In this document: piece after piece, positions 33,406 to 44,282 of the stretch
How the letters are laid out: every line of letters starts with the position of its first letter
Numbering within the stretch: the first letter of the stretch is position 1
Assembly (NCBI RefSeq): GCF_010093535.1
Contig: NW_022985179.1
Coordinates: forward strand, 1,056,554 to 1,120,553
From: Lindgomyces ingoldianus
Lineage: Eukaryota; Ascomycota; Dothideomycetes; Pleosporales; Lindgomycetaceae
DNA: 64,000 bases
Direction of reading: 5' to 3'
The notes under the pieces: model-generated
Databases searched by the model: none
What the model saw: only the letters and a program-made list of their open reading frames with translations
What the model was told of the DNA's origin: nothing
Made by a program: the position numbers and the translations under genes

Positions 33406-35200
33406 TTAAACACTACCCCTTTAAAAAGTATAGCAACTTTATAACATAACTTAGATTCTAACATAGCCTACACTGCGCTATTAGGATCTATAGAAGTTCC
33501 TACCTAAAGCAAAGCTGTCTTAGCAGAACAAATTAACTTTATCTAGGACAACATTAAGGAACTCTAGCAGATTAGTAATAAGGTTAGCAACTTATTAAAA
33601 CTTAAATAAAAGATAGCTAACCTCTACTAAAAAACTATAAGCTTATAAAACCCTCTGCTTTTAGCTAACTTTTATAAAGTAACTACTTAAGCTTATTAGA
33701 TACATAAACTATAAGTAAAACTAGCTAAAGTTTAGAATATCTTTATAGATAAAGCAAGTGTTATAGCTAAAAAGGCTTTAAGACTAGCCCTTTTAAAGCT
33801 TTTTAAAAGTTTGTTAAAAGATCTTTAACTATTCTTTACTAAATGCTACCTCTATATATAATACAATAAAGAAGCATTTTAGACTAACACAGAAATAATC
33901 TTCTAGATAGGATTATACTTAGAAAGCCCCTTTATAATCTAGTTCTAACTCTACGCTAACAACTAGATAGACTTTAGAGCTAATAGCGCACTACTTAACT
34001 TTAAAACTAAAGAAGTATTTAGCAGCGTTAAAAACTTTAAATTAGCCTTATTAGCTATCTATAGAACCTTAGATAAAAAAAGAATTACAGCTAATAGACT
34101 AGACAACATAAGACAAGGCAGCAGACTAGTTTAAAACTATGCAGCACACTTTAGAGAATAAATAGCTATTTACAGATAAAACAACTAGAAAGCCTTATGC
34201 TGCATGTTCTATAATAAACTAAATAAAAAAGTAAAAGATAAGTTTATGCATATAGATTAACTAACTACTCTTAAAGACTATATTAAGAAAGTAATAACTT
34301 ATAATAACTACTATAAAGAATATAAAAAAGAAAAGAAATTAAAGAGAACTTTCTAAAAGCTAGAATTTGTTCCTAAAAAGAAAAAGCTTTTATAATATAA
34401 TAAAAAACTAATAGACCTTAGTTATATAAAGCACATATAAAGCTCCTCTTCTAAAAAAAGCTAAGTTTTAGAACGCAATAAGCTACTCTTAATAAAGGAA
34501 TAATAAAAGTAGCTAGAAGATAAGGCCTGCCTAAACTGTAAAAAAGTAAGACACTTCTGCTAAAACTGCCTAGACTTCTAAAAGGGGGAGAATAAAAATA
34601 CTACTGCAATAATAAAAGCTATTACTGCTAAATATAGCCTTACAGATAAGAAAATATAGAAAAGATTAAATAACAAACTCTACTAGTAATGTAAAGAAAA
34701 CTATTTTTTAAACAGCTGTTCTAAACTATATTAAAAGGTAGTTATTTAAAATTTTAGTAGCCTTAATATAGTGTTACAAGACCTTATAATTTTTAAAGAA
34801 TACAAAGAAGAAACTTAAATCTAAGGATATATTATAAATGTTTAGAAAAGAGAAGAATGTTTTCCTCTTTAAGACTAGACCTCTAGTACTTCTATAAAAA
34901 AGCTTTCCTAATAGTTTTAGAGATGCAGATGCTAGAAGTGTAAATTACAACATAACTACTTAAGTAATTACATAGTTTTGCTTTATTAAATAAACATTAG
35001 CAACAACTACTTAATATTTAACATTATAAGAAGGATAGCTAAAGTTAACTATAACATTATAAATAAAGAAAAGTAATAGTAATTTTTTACTAAGATTAAA
35101 AATTAAAAGCTAGAATAGCTAGGCAAACCTACTAGGTTTAAAGTACTGCAGCTAGCACCTAAAAAACCTAAGACACTGCTCCTAAGCCTAGCAATCTCTA
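33406..35200 (+). pseudogene. Gypsy2 gag remnant with intact CCHC knuckle pattern
   Basis: The plus strand encodes a capsid-like region with RIP-type stops, then the zinc knuckle CLNCKKVRHFC*NC at 34528-34569. All four metal ligands of C-x2-C-x4-H-x4-C are retained and only an Arg/Gln-type codon is a stop. The region near 33955-33975 is the uninterrupted counterpart of the TRIM insertion site in Gypsy0. Confidence 0.78.
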
Positions 35201-35799
35201 GAAAAGCTCTTGCAATACAACAGAACTATAGACAATGTGTTCTTTGTAGAACTAGCACCTATAGCACAAGCAAGTGCTAATAGAAAGCGCACCCTGTACA
35301 GCTAGTACAAACAAAAGAATACCCTTAGTGGACTTAGGAGAGTCCCTTTAACACGCTACATAGACCTAACAATTGTCCATACCCCTAGTATTAGTGTACA
35401 CAACAATACTGCGTAAAACACTAGGATGACAAACATTAAGCAGGATAGTAGCCTACATAGGAGAAGAACTACAATAGTTGCCTATAGCAAGGAACAGCCT
35501 TAGCCTGCAAAACCACAAATTGTTACACTTGTTAGACAGCTCCCCCTTATAAATAAGAACTATAGATAAAGTGTAATAAATAAAAAAACTACAAGTTCTA
35601 CTACTTTTAGTAAAAAGTAGTAAGAAAAGAAGACTACCTAACATTATATTATCTAGTTAAAGATTATAAATATAAAGTAGCTAACTGCTATAATTAAAAA
35701 CACTAAATCTATAAAAAAAAAATAAATTTAATAATAACTTATAAGACATTAATTCCTATTCTTTTTTTAATAAAGAAGTTAAACATAACATATCTGCAG

Positions 35800-38700
35800 T
35801 AATTATAGTAGGGTAAGGGGCAGGACATAGCCTAACAACCACCTTTATGTATAAAGAATAGCCTAGATTAGCCCTTATAAATAGTAGGTGCACCTTTACT
35901 GCTATAGATAAAAATTAGGTAGATAAGTAAAGCATACTATTCTACATAAAAAAAAAACCTGTTTAAGGTAACTCTTACTAACGCATTATTAATTAAGTAT
36001 AGTAAAAGATAGATTAACTTAAAAACTTATAAAAAAGACTTTAAAACCTCTAACATAAAAAATTAAAAATCTATAAACATACTTAAACTAAAAAGTAAAT
36101 ATAATGTAATTTTAGGCTATAACTAGCTTAGAACTTATAATTTTATAATTAATTAGAGAACTATAACTATAGAAACTCCTAACAACCACGCACGTATAAC
36201 CTAGTCAGCATGCTACAACAACAGATGCCTAGTCTATAAACAAGCTAAGCAGGGTAGTAGTTACTACCCTAAGAAAAGGAAGCTTTAGAAATTCTCTTAC
36301 TAGAAGCTAAAAGCTTAAGCAATAAGAATAATAAAAGAAAAACTTAAAGAAGTCTCTTATAAAAAAATTAAGGCAGACAAGGACATAGAATAGATTAGTG
36401 TTGTACAAGTCTAAGAAGAAGGTTAAATTCCGCCTAAATACAAAGACTACAAGGACATGTTTAAAACACTAGAAGACCCTAGAGAACTACTACTACACTA
36501 ACCTTAAGACTACGCTATTAACTTAATAAAAGATTACAACCTAAAAACGCATAAGCTCTGCCTCTTAACTAGAGCACAGAAAAAGGCTTTGCAGGAGTAT
36601 GTTAATAAGATGTTAGCATAAGGCTATATCTAAAAAAGTTATAGTCCTATAGCCTTAGTAGTAGTCTTTGTAAAAAAGAAAGAAGAAAAAATATAAGTCT
36701 ATTAGAACTACAGGACTCTAAATAATAACATAATCTAAAATTAGTTTCCCTTACTAATTATACAGGACATTATAAACTAACTAAAAGGAACCTAGTACTT
36801 TATAAAGTTTAACATACAAGACAGATTTAACAAAATAAGAATATAAGAAGGAGATAAGTAGCTTACAGCGTTTAGAACCTTATAGAGGCTCTACAAACTA
36901 TTAGTAATGCTGTTTAGCCTAATAAATGCCCTAGTAACATTTTAATAAATTATTAATACAGCCTTTAACCTTTATCTAGATGTCTTTACCTTAGTATATT
37001 TAGATAACGTCCTTATCTATTTAAGGGATACCCTAGAAGACTACATATAGAAGGTATAAAAAGTCTTAGAATAGCTTAAGAAGTACAGACTTTACCTACA
37101 GCTCTCTAAATATAAGTTCTATGTTACTAAAACAGAATACTTAAGATTTATAATTAATAAAGAAGAAATAAAAATTAACCTAGCTAAAGTATAAAAAGTA
37201 CTTAAATAGCTAGAGCCTATAATAGTTAAGGAAGTAAAAGAATTCCTAGGACTATTAAGATATGTTAGACAAATAATTAGAAACTATTTAAAAATTACTA
37301 TACTATTAACAAACGCTATAACTAAGAAATAGGCAATAGCAAAGTTTATCTAGACCCTAGAAATAAATAAGGCATTTAAAGCACTAAAACAAGCTATAAT
37401 AGCTAAGCTAGTACTAAGAATGTACAACCTACAGTTAGATACTAAAATCTACACAGACGCATCCCTAGGAGCTAGCAGAGCTGCGTTATACCAAAAACAG
37501 GAAGACAGAAAATGGCACCTAGTTGCGTACTATTCTGCTAAGTTCTTAGGACCTAAAGCAGGCTACAGCATACTTAACAAAGAGCTAAAAGCAATACTAA
37601 ATGCTGTAAGGGTATAGGCTATAGAGCTACATAAAATAGTAAAACCCTTTAACATTATAACTAACTATATAAACTTAGTTATGTTTCTAATAGTAAAAAA
37701 ACTATTACTAATGCACATAAAATAAGTAATAAAACTTACATAGTTTAACTATATTATTAAACATGTGCCTAGAGCACAGAACTAGTAGGCTAACGCCTTT
37801 AGCTAGAGACTAGACTACTTTAATAGAAAAAAAAAAAGAAATTAAAGAATTTACACTTTTTAAAAAAACTAATAAAGAATAGATTTATAATAAACTTTAA
37901 CTTATAAAAGAATTCTACATGCTTACAGCTAGTAAGTAGGGATAGAAGAACTTAATCTAGGAATATTATAAATCCCTAATGTTTAGACATCTAGGAATAG
38001 GCACCCTTTAGAAGAAATTAAGGGCTGCTATACTTTAATAAATACTAAAAGTAAAACAATTATGCACAGAAGTGCTTAGAGAATGTAATACTTATAATAA
38101 GAATAACTTAAAAAGGCATAAAACTTATAGATATCTTTAACTAATTAAAGCACTAAAGCTACTATAGACAATAATTATAATAGACTTTATTACAGAATTG
38201 CCCCTGTCTAAAGAACTAGGTACAGACAGGATGTGTAACATAATTATAGTAGCCTAAGATAAAACTACTAAGTATTTACACACTTAGCCCTTAAAAAAAT
38301 AATAACTGCTAAAGAATTTATTTACAAATTAAAATAAAATATAATATTAGTATATAAATGCTTTAAGGTTATTATCTCTAACTAAAACAAACTGTTTACT
38401 AGCAGGTTTTAGAAAGCAGTAATGTGACACTTTAGCATAGCGCACAAGCTATTAACAGCCTACTACCTGCAGATAGACAGATAGACTAAAAAAATAAACA
38501 CTAAAGTAGAAAAATATTTAAGAAAGTACATTTCCTACACTTAAAATAACTAGGCAGAATAGCTTTTAATAGCACAACTAGCTATTAATAATATAGAATT
38601 AGCTATAATAAAGAAAACACTATATAAAGCTAATTTTAAATATAATCTGTATTTTATGTTACACAGAAATTAACTTATAGACCTATAAGAATTAATAGAC

Positions 38701-39190
38701 TAGCTAACAGACCTATGTTAGGTACATAAAAAATTAGCTATAGAAGCTAGATCTAGCAGGAAAACAATAGAGAAGTATATAAATAAATTATAACAACTAG
38801 GACTAAAAATCTACCTAAAAAACTATGTCTATCTTAACATAAAAAACCTTAAGATACCTAGGCCTTTAAAAAAGCTAGTAAAAAAAAAAATAAGACTATA
38901 TAAAGTTTTTTAAACCTAGTAAGATAACTGCAAGCTTAAGCTCCCCCTACATATAAAGATACACCTGTAGTTTTACATCTCTAGGTTAGAAAAGGCACCT
39001 AAAGAAATTCCTTTATCTATATAAAAATAAAAGGACAAAGAAACAGAATATAAAGTTAAGCGCATTATTAGTAATTAGAAAAGTTAAAAAGAATTTTTAG
39101 TAAAATAAAAAGAGTAGCTTACTAGCAAAAACATATAAAAACTAGCTAAGAATTTAAGAAATACGCAGCTATTAGTGTAGAAGTACCTTT
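35800..39190 (+). pseudogene. Gypsy2 pol remnant: protease to chromodomain
   Basis: Protease relic N-S-R at 35880-35888 (D-S-G expected). RT has YLDN at 36997-37008. RNase H at 37420-37617 is the longest uninterrupted piece (65 codons, IYTDASLGASRAALYQ, then NKELKA). Integrase core is about 38150-38560 (ISN*NKLFTSRF). The chromodomain at about 39045-39175 reads EYKVKRIISN, then KEFLVK. This is the chromovirus arrangement. Stops and Asp-to-Asn changes are RIP-type, so no active enzyme is encoded. Confidence 0.85.
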
Positions 39191-39289
39191 AGGCTTGTTT
39201 AAAAGAAACTAGCTAGGTAATAAGGCACCTATTTTAAAAGGAACAGCTATGTTATTACTAAATAGCAGCAGCCTTTAAAGACAAGTCTT

Positions 39290-39645
39290 AGCTAATAATA
39301 GTTAAAAAAAAGAACAGCCCTTTACTTTAGCTTTAAGAGCCTTTATCTTATCTAAGAAAGATAAGTCCTTTACTAAGTACTTTATGTAATAAGCTTCTAG
39401 TAAATCTAATAACTTCTAGATATAATCCTGTTTAAAACGCTCCCTAGCCTTTGCCTTTAAAGTCTCTTAGACCTAACGCAACATTTTATTATTAAAATCT
39501 TACTTTTAAGTCTTTACAGTAACTGCTTTTTAAAGAAGTGTTTCCCTCTTCTTCTTTAAATAATCCTACACAGCATTAGAAACAAAGGTGTTGCATTTAC
39601 TATTTTTTTTTTACACACTTAACGCACCTGTTTAAGGATAAAGTT
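39290..39645 (-). pseudogene. Antisense frame near the 3' end of Gypsy2 (CxxC plus coiled-coil-like)
   Basis: Minus strand reads LSLNRCVKCVKKK near 39635-39600. After an apparent indel in an A-run the next phase continues CNTFVSNAV*DYLKKKRETL, with a Lys/Glu/Gln-rich region running to about 39290. The CxxC, the following N-T-F and the coiled-coil-like part match the Gypsy0 and Gypsy1 antisense frames although the nucleotide sequences have diverged. Confidence 0.58.
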
Positions 39646-39891
39646 AATACACAAGATAATCCTAAAGATTAGTAAGCGCTACAGGGCTTTATCTTTGTGT
39701 AGCAAAAAGGATTAAAACAACAGGTGACGCAAGGACAGCAGAACAAACAAGACTAACAAGCTATTTAGTATAAAAAAGATAGATGTTAAAGATGCCTTTT
39801 AGTAAAAGGGCACTAATGTTATAAATAAGCTCTTACTAACACAGTTGTGTGAGCAGAGCAGTAAGGACGCCGCTAAGAAGGAGGGGCAGCG

Positions 39892-40487
39892 TGTTACAGT
39901 CTACAGTTAGACCAGCGTAACTCCACCCAGGATGCTCCACAATATAGTACAGTTGGAGCGGGACTTGCTTACAAACTAATCAGAGGACGCAGAGGTAGCG
40001 CGGCTACCCAAGATTATGGAAGAATGCGTTGTTTAATAGGAGGATAGGATGTAAATCTTATAAGTCTAAGAGAGCTTAGCAAGCTCTGCTTAGCAGGCTT
40101 ACTTAAACTTATTTAGCTTGCCTTAGCGTCCTCTGCACATGTATATAGTTCCTACACTAAATAACCTTTAAGAGGTGTGTTTAATGTTTAGTTTATTCTC
40201 TATATAGACTAAGTAGCATTTAGCTTTCTAAAGAGCTATAATACTATTTGTATATCTTGCACTATATATACCTCTAACTCTGTCTATTAGGACTGTTTGA
40301 CCCTAGCCTCTCTACTGCCGCACATAGGGCAAACCACGATCTGGTCACTCTCCCTTCCTCCATTAGCCTAATAGCCTGTACGTAGGACTGTACACCCTAC
40401 CGGATTGGCCCCTACCACCCGTCCTACTCCCCCCCCCCCTAGGAACATCATAAGACCCGAGTGCTTCCCGAAGCAAGGATTGTAACA
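39892..40487 (+). repeat. Gypsy2 3' LTR
   Basis: TGTTACAGTCTACAG to AAGGATTGTAACA, same length as the 5' LTR. Its last 250 bp retain C and G at CpA/TpG positions mutated in the other LTR. Confidence 0.92.
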
Positions 40488-40492
40488 CCCTG

Positions 40493-40559
40493 CTCCAACC
40501 TAGCTAGGCTGTGGAGCACCACTAGTGGAGTTACGCTGGTCCAACCGTAGACCGTAACA
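40493..40559 (-). repeat. Terminal 67 bp of the Gypsy1 5' LTR, cut off by Gypsy2
   Basis: Continues the Gypsy1 LTR (compare 25760-25825) and ends ACCGTAACA before the CTAAG duplication. Confidence 0.92.
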
Positions 40560-40665
40560 CTAAGTAGTGTTGTTAGGAATGCATTAGTGTAAAAAAAGTA
40601 GTGTAGTAGGGTCTTAGTAAAAGTAAGCAACTTAGGTGTGTAAGCAACTCGCTTGTAAAGTATGT
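40560..40665 (-). mobile_element. pogo element B3, 5' terminus (right end of the nest)
   Basis: Continues from 25232. Ends GCAACTCGCTTGTAAAGTATGT followed by TA (40666-40667), the family-B terminus in reverse. Confidence 0.8.
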
Positions 40666-40667
40666 TA

Positions 40668-40828
40668 TAAGTAAATTAAGGCTTTTAAAGCTAGTGTAAA
40701 AGGCATAGATTACTTAGCAAATAATAAAGTATAAAAGTAAGAAGTAAATTTATAGTTATTAGCAGAGCTTGCTCTGCTTATTATATTCGGGTTTGCAGAA
40801 CGAAAAGTTGAGCAGAATCTCCTCTTTT
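40668..40828. repeat. AT-rich DNA and repeat X segment up to the gap
   Basis: 40758-40828 is nearly identical to 2650-2720, including the AGCAGAGC/GCTCTGCT inverted repeat. Nothing is recognisable before it. Confidence 0.6.
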
Positions 40829-41418
40829 NNNNNNNNNNNNNNNNNNNNNNNNNNNNNNNNNNNNNNNNNNNNNNNNNNNNNNNNNNNNNNNNNNNNNNNN
40901 NNNNNNNNNNNNNNNNNNNNNNNNNNNNNNNNNNNNNNNNNNNNNNNNNNNNNNNNNNNNNNNNNNNNNNNNNNNNNNNNNNNNNNNNNNNNNNNNNNNN
41001 NNNNNNNNNNNNNNNNNNNNNNNNNNNNNNNNNNNNNNNNNNNNNNNNNNNNNNNNNNNNNNNNNNNNNNNNNNNNNNNNNNNNNNNNNNNNNNNNNNNN
41101 NNNNNNNNNNNNNNNNNNNNNNNNNNNNNNNNNNNNNNNNNNNNNNNNNNNNNNNNNNNNNNNNNNNNNNNNNNNNNNNNNNNNNNNNNNNNNNNNNNNN
41201 NNNNNNNNNNNNNNNNNNNNNNNNNNNNNNNNNNNNNNNNNNNNNNNNNNNNNNNNNNNNNNNNNNNNNNNNNNNNNNNNNNNNNNNNNNNNNNNNNNNN
41301 NNNNNNNNNNNNNNNNNNNNNNNNNNNNNNNNNNNNNNNNNNNNNNNNNNNNNNNNNNNNNNNNNNNNNNNNNNNNNNNNNNNNNNNNNNNNNNNNNNNN
41401 NNNNNNNNNNNNNNNNNN
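40829..41418. other. Assembly gap (N run)
   Basis: 590 undetermined bases at the boundary of two repeats that both have copies elsewhere in the window. Confidence 1.
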
Positions 41419-41796
41419 ATGGGTTTGGATATGATGTATGGGATGATGATTGATTGTATTGATTTATCGATCCTTTTTCTGCTCTGCTCGTGTTGCTCGG
41501 CTTTTGTTTTTCCGGTCCGAGTCCCTCGCGCACTAGCCCTATGCGCGACCAGCTTGCAACATGCTGCAATATGCTGCAATTTGCTGCAATTTGTTGCAAA
41601 ATGCTGCAACATGCTGCAATTTGTTGCAAAATGTTGCAAAATGCTGCAATTTGCTGCAAAATGCTGCAATTTGTTGCAAAATGCTGCAACTTGCAGCAAT
41701 TTGCAGCAACATACTGTTCGAGCTTATTGCTCGTACTATGTAGCAGCTTTCGTCCAGCGTTCCTCCTGTCTTGACAGTAGGTGCGCATATCTGACA
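41419..41796. mobile_element. TG..CA element with 10-bp satellite core (copy 3, left end in gap)
   Basis: Same orientation as 8491-8951. The visible part starts at ATGGGTTTGGATATGATG and ends GCGCATATCTGACA, followed by AGCTT. The satellite (about 41560-41705) has the same decamers in a less regular order. It is inserted in the pogo 3' fragment that continues at 41797. Open frames in this area, including those that read through the gap, are artefacts. Confidence 0.75.
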
Positions 41797-42054
41797 AGCT
41801 TACACCTCCTTCTTTGCCTTTTTCCTATCACTGCGCGCCCTAAACTTATTTTAAGCTGTTAAGCGCAGGCCTTTCTAAATGTAGCTGCTTTATAAGCTGC
41901 TTAAAGCTTAGTAATTTCTTATTACGCTAACACTAGCTTATGTGCAATTATTGCTACCCTTTGTAAGGCTTTTTTTCTAGAGGCATTACCCCCCTAGAAC
42001 CCTCTCTATACGTAGAGCTACTTGCAACACAACTAATATCTACTAGAGATTGTT
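41797..42054 (-). pseudogene. pogo family-B transposase C-terminal fragment
   Basis: Paralogue of 3660-3905. The minus strand conceptually reads ...CVASSSTYREGSRGVMPLEKK in one open stretch that runs into the decamer satellite. Family assignment rests on the match to pogo copies at 19850-20050. Confidence 0.55.
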
Positions 42055-42265
42055 GCCTGCTGCTGTAATCTACTGTAGTTTGCTGCAATTTGCTGTAGTT
42101 TGCTGCAATTTGCTGTAGTTTGCTGCAATTTGCTGTAGTTTGCTGCAATTTGCTATAGTTTGCCGCAATTTGCTATAGTTTGCCGCAATTTGCTGTAGTT
42201 TGCTACAATTTGCTATAGTTTGCCGCAATTTGCTGTATTTTGCTACAATTTGCTGCAATTTACTT
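42055..42265. repeat. 20-bp satellite, less mutated copy
   Basis: About ten units of GCTGCAATTTGCTGTAGTTT with point changes, paralogous to 3907-4060. Ends at CTTTATGTATTTCC. Confidence 0.85.
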
Positions 42266-42285
42266 TATGTATTTCCTAACACTGC

Positions 42286-42651
42286 TATGTAATCTCTTAC
42301 TAACACCTCTAGGCATTAGCCTATTATATTTAAACAGCAGTTAAAGAAGCTAAACTAGCAGTTATGTAAGCAAAACAGCTTATTAAGGTATTACATGTAC
42401 TACATTAATGTTTGCCTTAATAGAGAGGCAGAGGCAGAGGCAGAAGCAGCGCTAGAGCTCCCTAGCACTCTAAGAAATTCCTGCAGAGGCAACAAACTAT
42501 ACAAGCTGCAGCTCTACAACTAGGGCTTTAATGCTAAAATAATTAAATTAAAGATATTAGGTAAAAGTATAAGGCGTAGCGTAGCAGTATTAGGCAGTAA
42601 AAGGAACAGGTGCAACGCTAGAGAACGCAAGGTGTAAAGAAGAGGAAGACT
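42286..42651. repeat. Repeat Z, copy 2 (empty-site version)
   Basis: Paralogue of 12806-13127 and 13355-13385. It is uninterrupted where copy 1 carries the 227-bp element, and its left flank (GTAAT, about 42291-42295) corresponds to the GCAAT target of Gypsy0. Coding potential is unclear. Confidence 0.6.
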
Positions 42652-42656
42652 ATTGT

Positions 42657-42881
42657 TATAATAAGGTAGGCACTCCGCCTGCTAAGCTAATACTATACAA
42701 CTTTCCCTACTGTACTAAAAGGTACGCATAAGAATACTTAAGCTAAGTATTCTTGCATAGTATAATATATATATATAGGTAATGCTACAGTAAGCACTAG
42801 CACTAGCAGTTGTCTCTAGCCTAGCCTAAACCTCTATAAGCAAGAGAAGGCTACATAGTTAACTATGCTAACCTAATTACA
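42657..42881. mobile_element. Short TIR element with TGT..ACA ends (225 bp), copy 2
   Basis: Inverted relative to 13128-13354. It starts TATAATAAGGTAGGCA (TG to TA by RIP) and ends CTAATTACA, flanked by ATTGT (42652-42656) and ATTAT (42882-42886), which differ by one G/A. Interior AATACTTAAGCTAAGTATT and (TA)n are shared with copy 1. Confidence 0.75.
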
Positions 42882-42886
42882 ATTAT

Positions 42887-43757
42887 AAGAGTAGAAACAC
42901 GTTAAAAGCTAAAGCTAGAACATATTCTCTTAATTACAGCTAATAATTAACTAATTTTTAGATAACTAATCTTAAATTTATATAAACTTTTAGTTTTTAA
43001 AAAATAAATTTTACTAACTTAATTAAAGCTAAAAATTAGCTAGCTATTATAATAAGTAATTTAGTTATGTATAAGGTTTTTAGCTTAGCGCCTATATACT
43101 TTTTTAAAAATATAAAATAACCTATATTATATAGCTATAAAAAGTGTAATAAGTAAAAAAGTATATACAAAGTAATAATTTTACTATCTTTATAGTATTA
43201 CTAAAAATAAAGTAAATTATTAGTAACACTTACTATACTTAATATATTTAAGTTTATAAAATATAAAGTTAAGTAAACTCTTCCTTTTAAAACACACTAG
43301 TTAGTTATAATATTTTTAAATAAACTTTAGTAACACTATTTTTTATTACTTTATGTATTTCTTATATTCTTTTTTAAAATAATGTATACTTAATATACAC
43401 ACATTTTTATACTAATTTACATGTAGTTTACTTTAGTATATGTTATATAAAATATATTTAAATTATAGTTAGTTATGTTTATTCTACTTTTTAAGCTATA
43501 TTAGTGTGTTAGGGATTAGAATTAGCTATATTAGTGTGTTAGAGATTAGTATTAGCTACGCTTAGTTACAGGCTGTAATTAGTTACATGCTATAGTTAAA
43601 TATTGTTATTATGTGTCTATTACCTGTCTAATACTAATTTGCTAAGCATTATGCTACAACTATTCTTTAACCTAAATAACCTACCTTAATGTACTAACTA
43701 TTGCTCTAAGCAAGCTTTGCTTTTACAGATCATTTATAAACTGTTGTAGTATTTTAC
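42887..43757. repeat. Repeat X, copy 3, with pogo DDE fragment at its left
   Basis: 42887-43060 shows nothing recognisable. 43066-43290 repeats the pogo fragment of 1-240, and 43290-43757 repeats 241-555 plus 1069-1147 without the insertion seen there. Ends TTGTAGTATTTTA. Confidence 0.55.
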
Positions 43758-44277
43758 ATAATAGTATTACAACTTTACAGACATTGCGCTAGAGAGGTCT
43801 AACAGCAAGCTGTTAGACACCTCTAGACTCTTCTCTTCCTTCTCCTCTACTTTTTTTCCTCTTCTCTCTCCCCTCCTTCTTCTCTCTAAACCCCCTCTGC
43901 CTTATCCTTAGCTACCTAAGAGCGCTGTAATGTCTGCCTAAAAGTTAAACACTAGAGCTTTTAGAGCTAAAACCTAACAGAGCAGCTTAGTATTTTAGTA
44001 GAATAAGGCTACCTAGACACTAGCTGCAGGAAGACTAGCTTCCTAACTCTTTATAACTTACACTACCTACGCTAAGTTCTAAGGAAACTTTAAAATAGCT
44101 TTAAAAGCTCTCTTTTTATTCTTTTTACTCTTTATATTTTAGGCTGCTGCCTATAGCTTAAGATAGCTTTAAAAAACTAAATTTTTTTTATAATATAAAA
44201 GAACTTACACGTGTGTTAGTAAACTATACTTTAGTAGTATTAAACTATATTTATATAAAGTTGCATTTTTTATTATG
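43758..44277 (+). other. Pyrimidine-rich stretch followed by an unrecognised degraded frame
   Basis: 43789-43826 is a near-perfect inverted repeat (CTAACAGC / GCTGTTAG core). 43830-43905 is almost pure C/T, like the CT-rich leaders of fungal genes. An ATG near 43930 opens MSA*KLNTRAFRAKT* and continues about 70 codons with only Gln-type stops, suggesting a RIP-mutated coding region of unknown identity. The right side is cut by Copia1. Confidence 0.35.
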
Positions 44278-44282
44278 TAAAG

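Larger units (their letters stand above)
32810..40487 (+). mobile_element. Gypsy2: complete 7.68-kb Ty3/Gypsy element nested in the LTR of Gypsy1
   Basis: LTRs 32810-33405 and 39892-40487 are both 596 bp, beginning TGTTAC and ending ATAACA or GTAACA. Perfect target duplication CCCTG at 32805-32809 and 40488-40492. A purine-rich tract (AAGAAGGAGGGGCAGCG) precedes the 3' LTR. The left half of the 5' LTR and the right half of the 3' LTR are nearly unmutated, while the internal region is RIP-mutated. Orientation is opposite to Gypsy1 of the same family. Confidence 0.95.
25233..40559 (-). mobile_element. Gypsy1: complete minus-strand Ty3/Gypsy element, with Gypsy2 inserted in its 5' LTR
   Basis: Own sequence is 25233-32809 plus 40493-40559. 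The 3' LTR is 25233-25825 (593 bp, TGTTACAATCC to GACTGTAACA). The 5' LTR is 32293-32809 joined to 40493-40559 (584 bp; the 9-bp difference is a CTTATTAGA repeat unit). Target duplication CTAAG at 25228-25232 and 40560-40564 is perfect. All coding parts are RIP-mutated. It is the same family as Gypsy2, judged by LTR identity. Confidence 0.93.

Noticed and set aside
35453..35644. 63-codon minus frame inside Gypsy2
   Set aside because: AT-rich chance frame between gag and protease relics; no counterpart kept in Gypsy0 or Gypsy1.
40710..41862. Long frames (up to 338 codons) across the second gap
   Set aside because: They read through 590 N and the decamer array.
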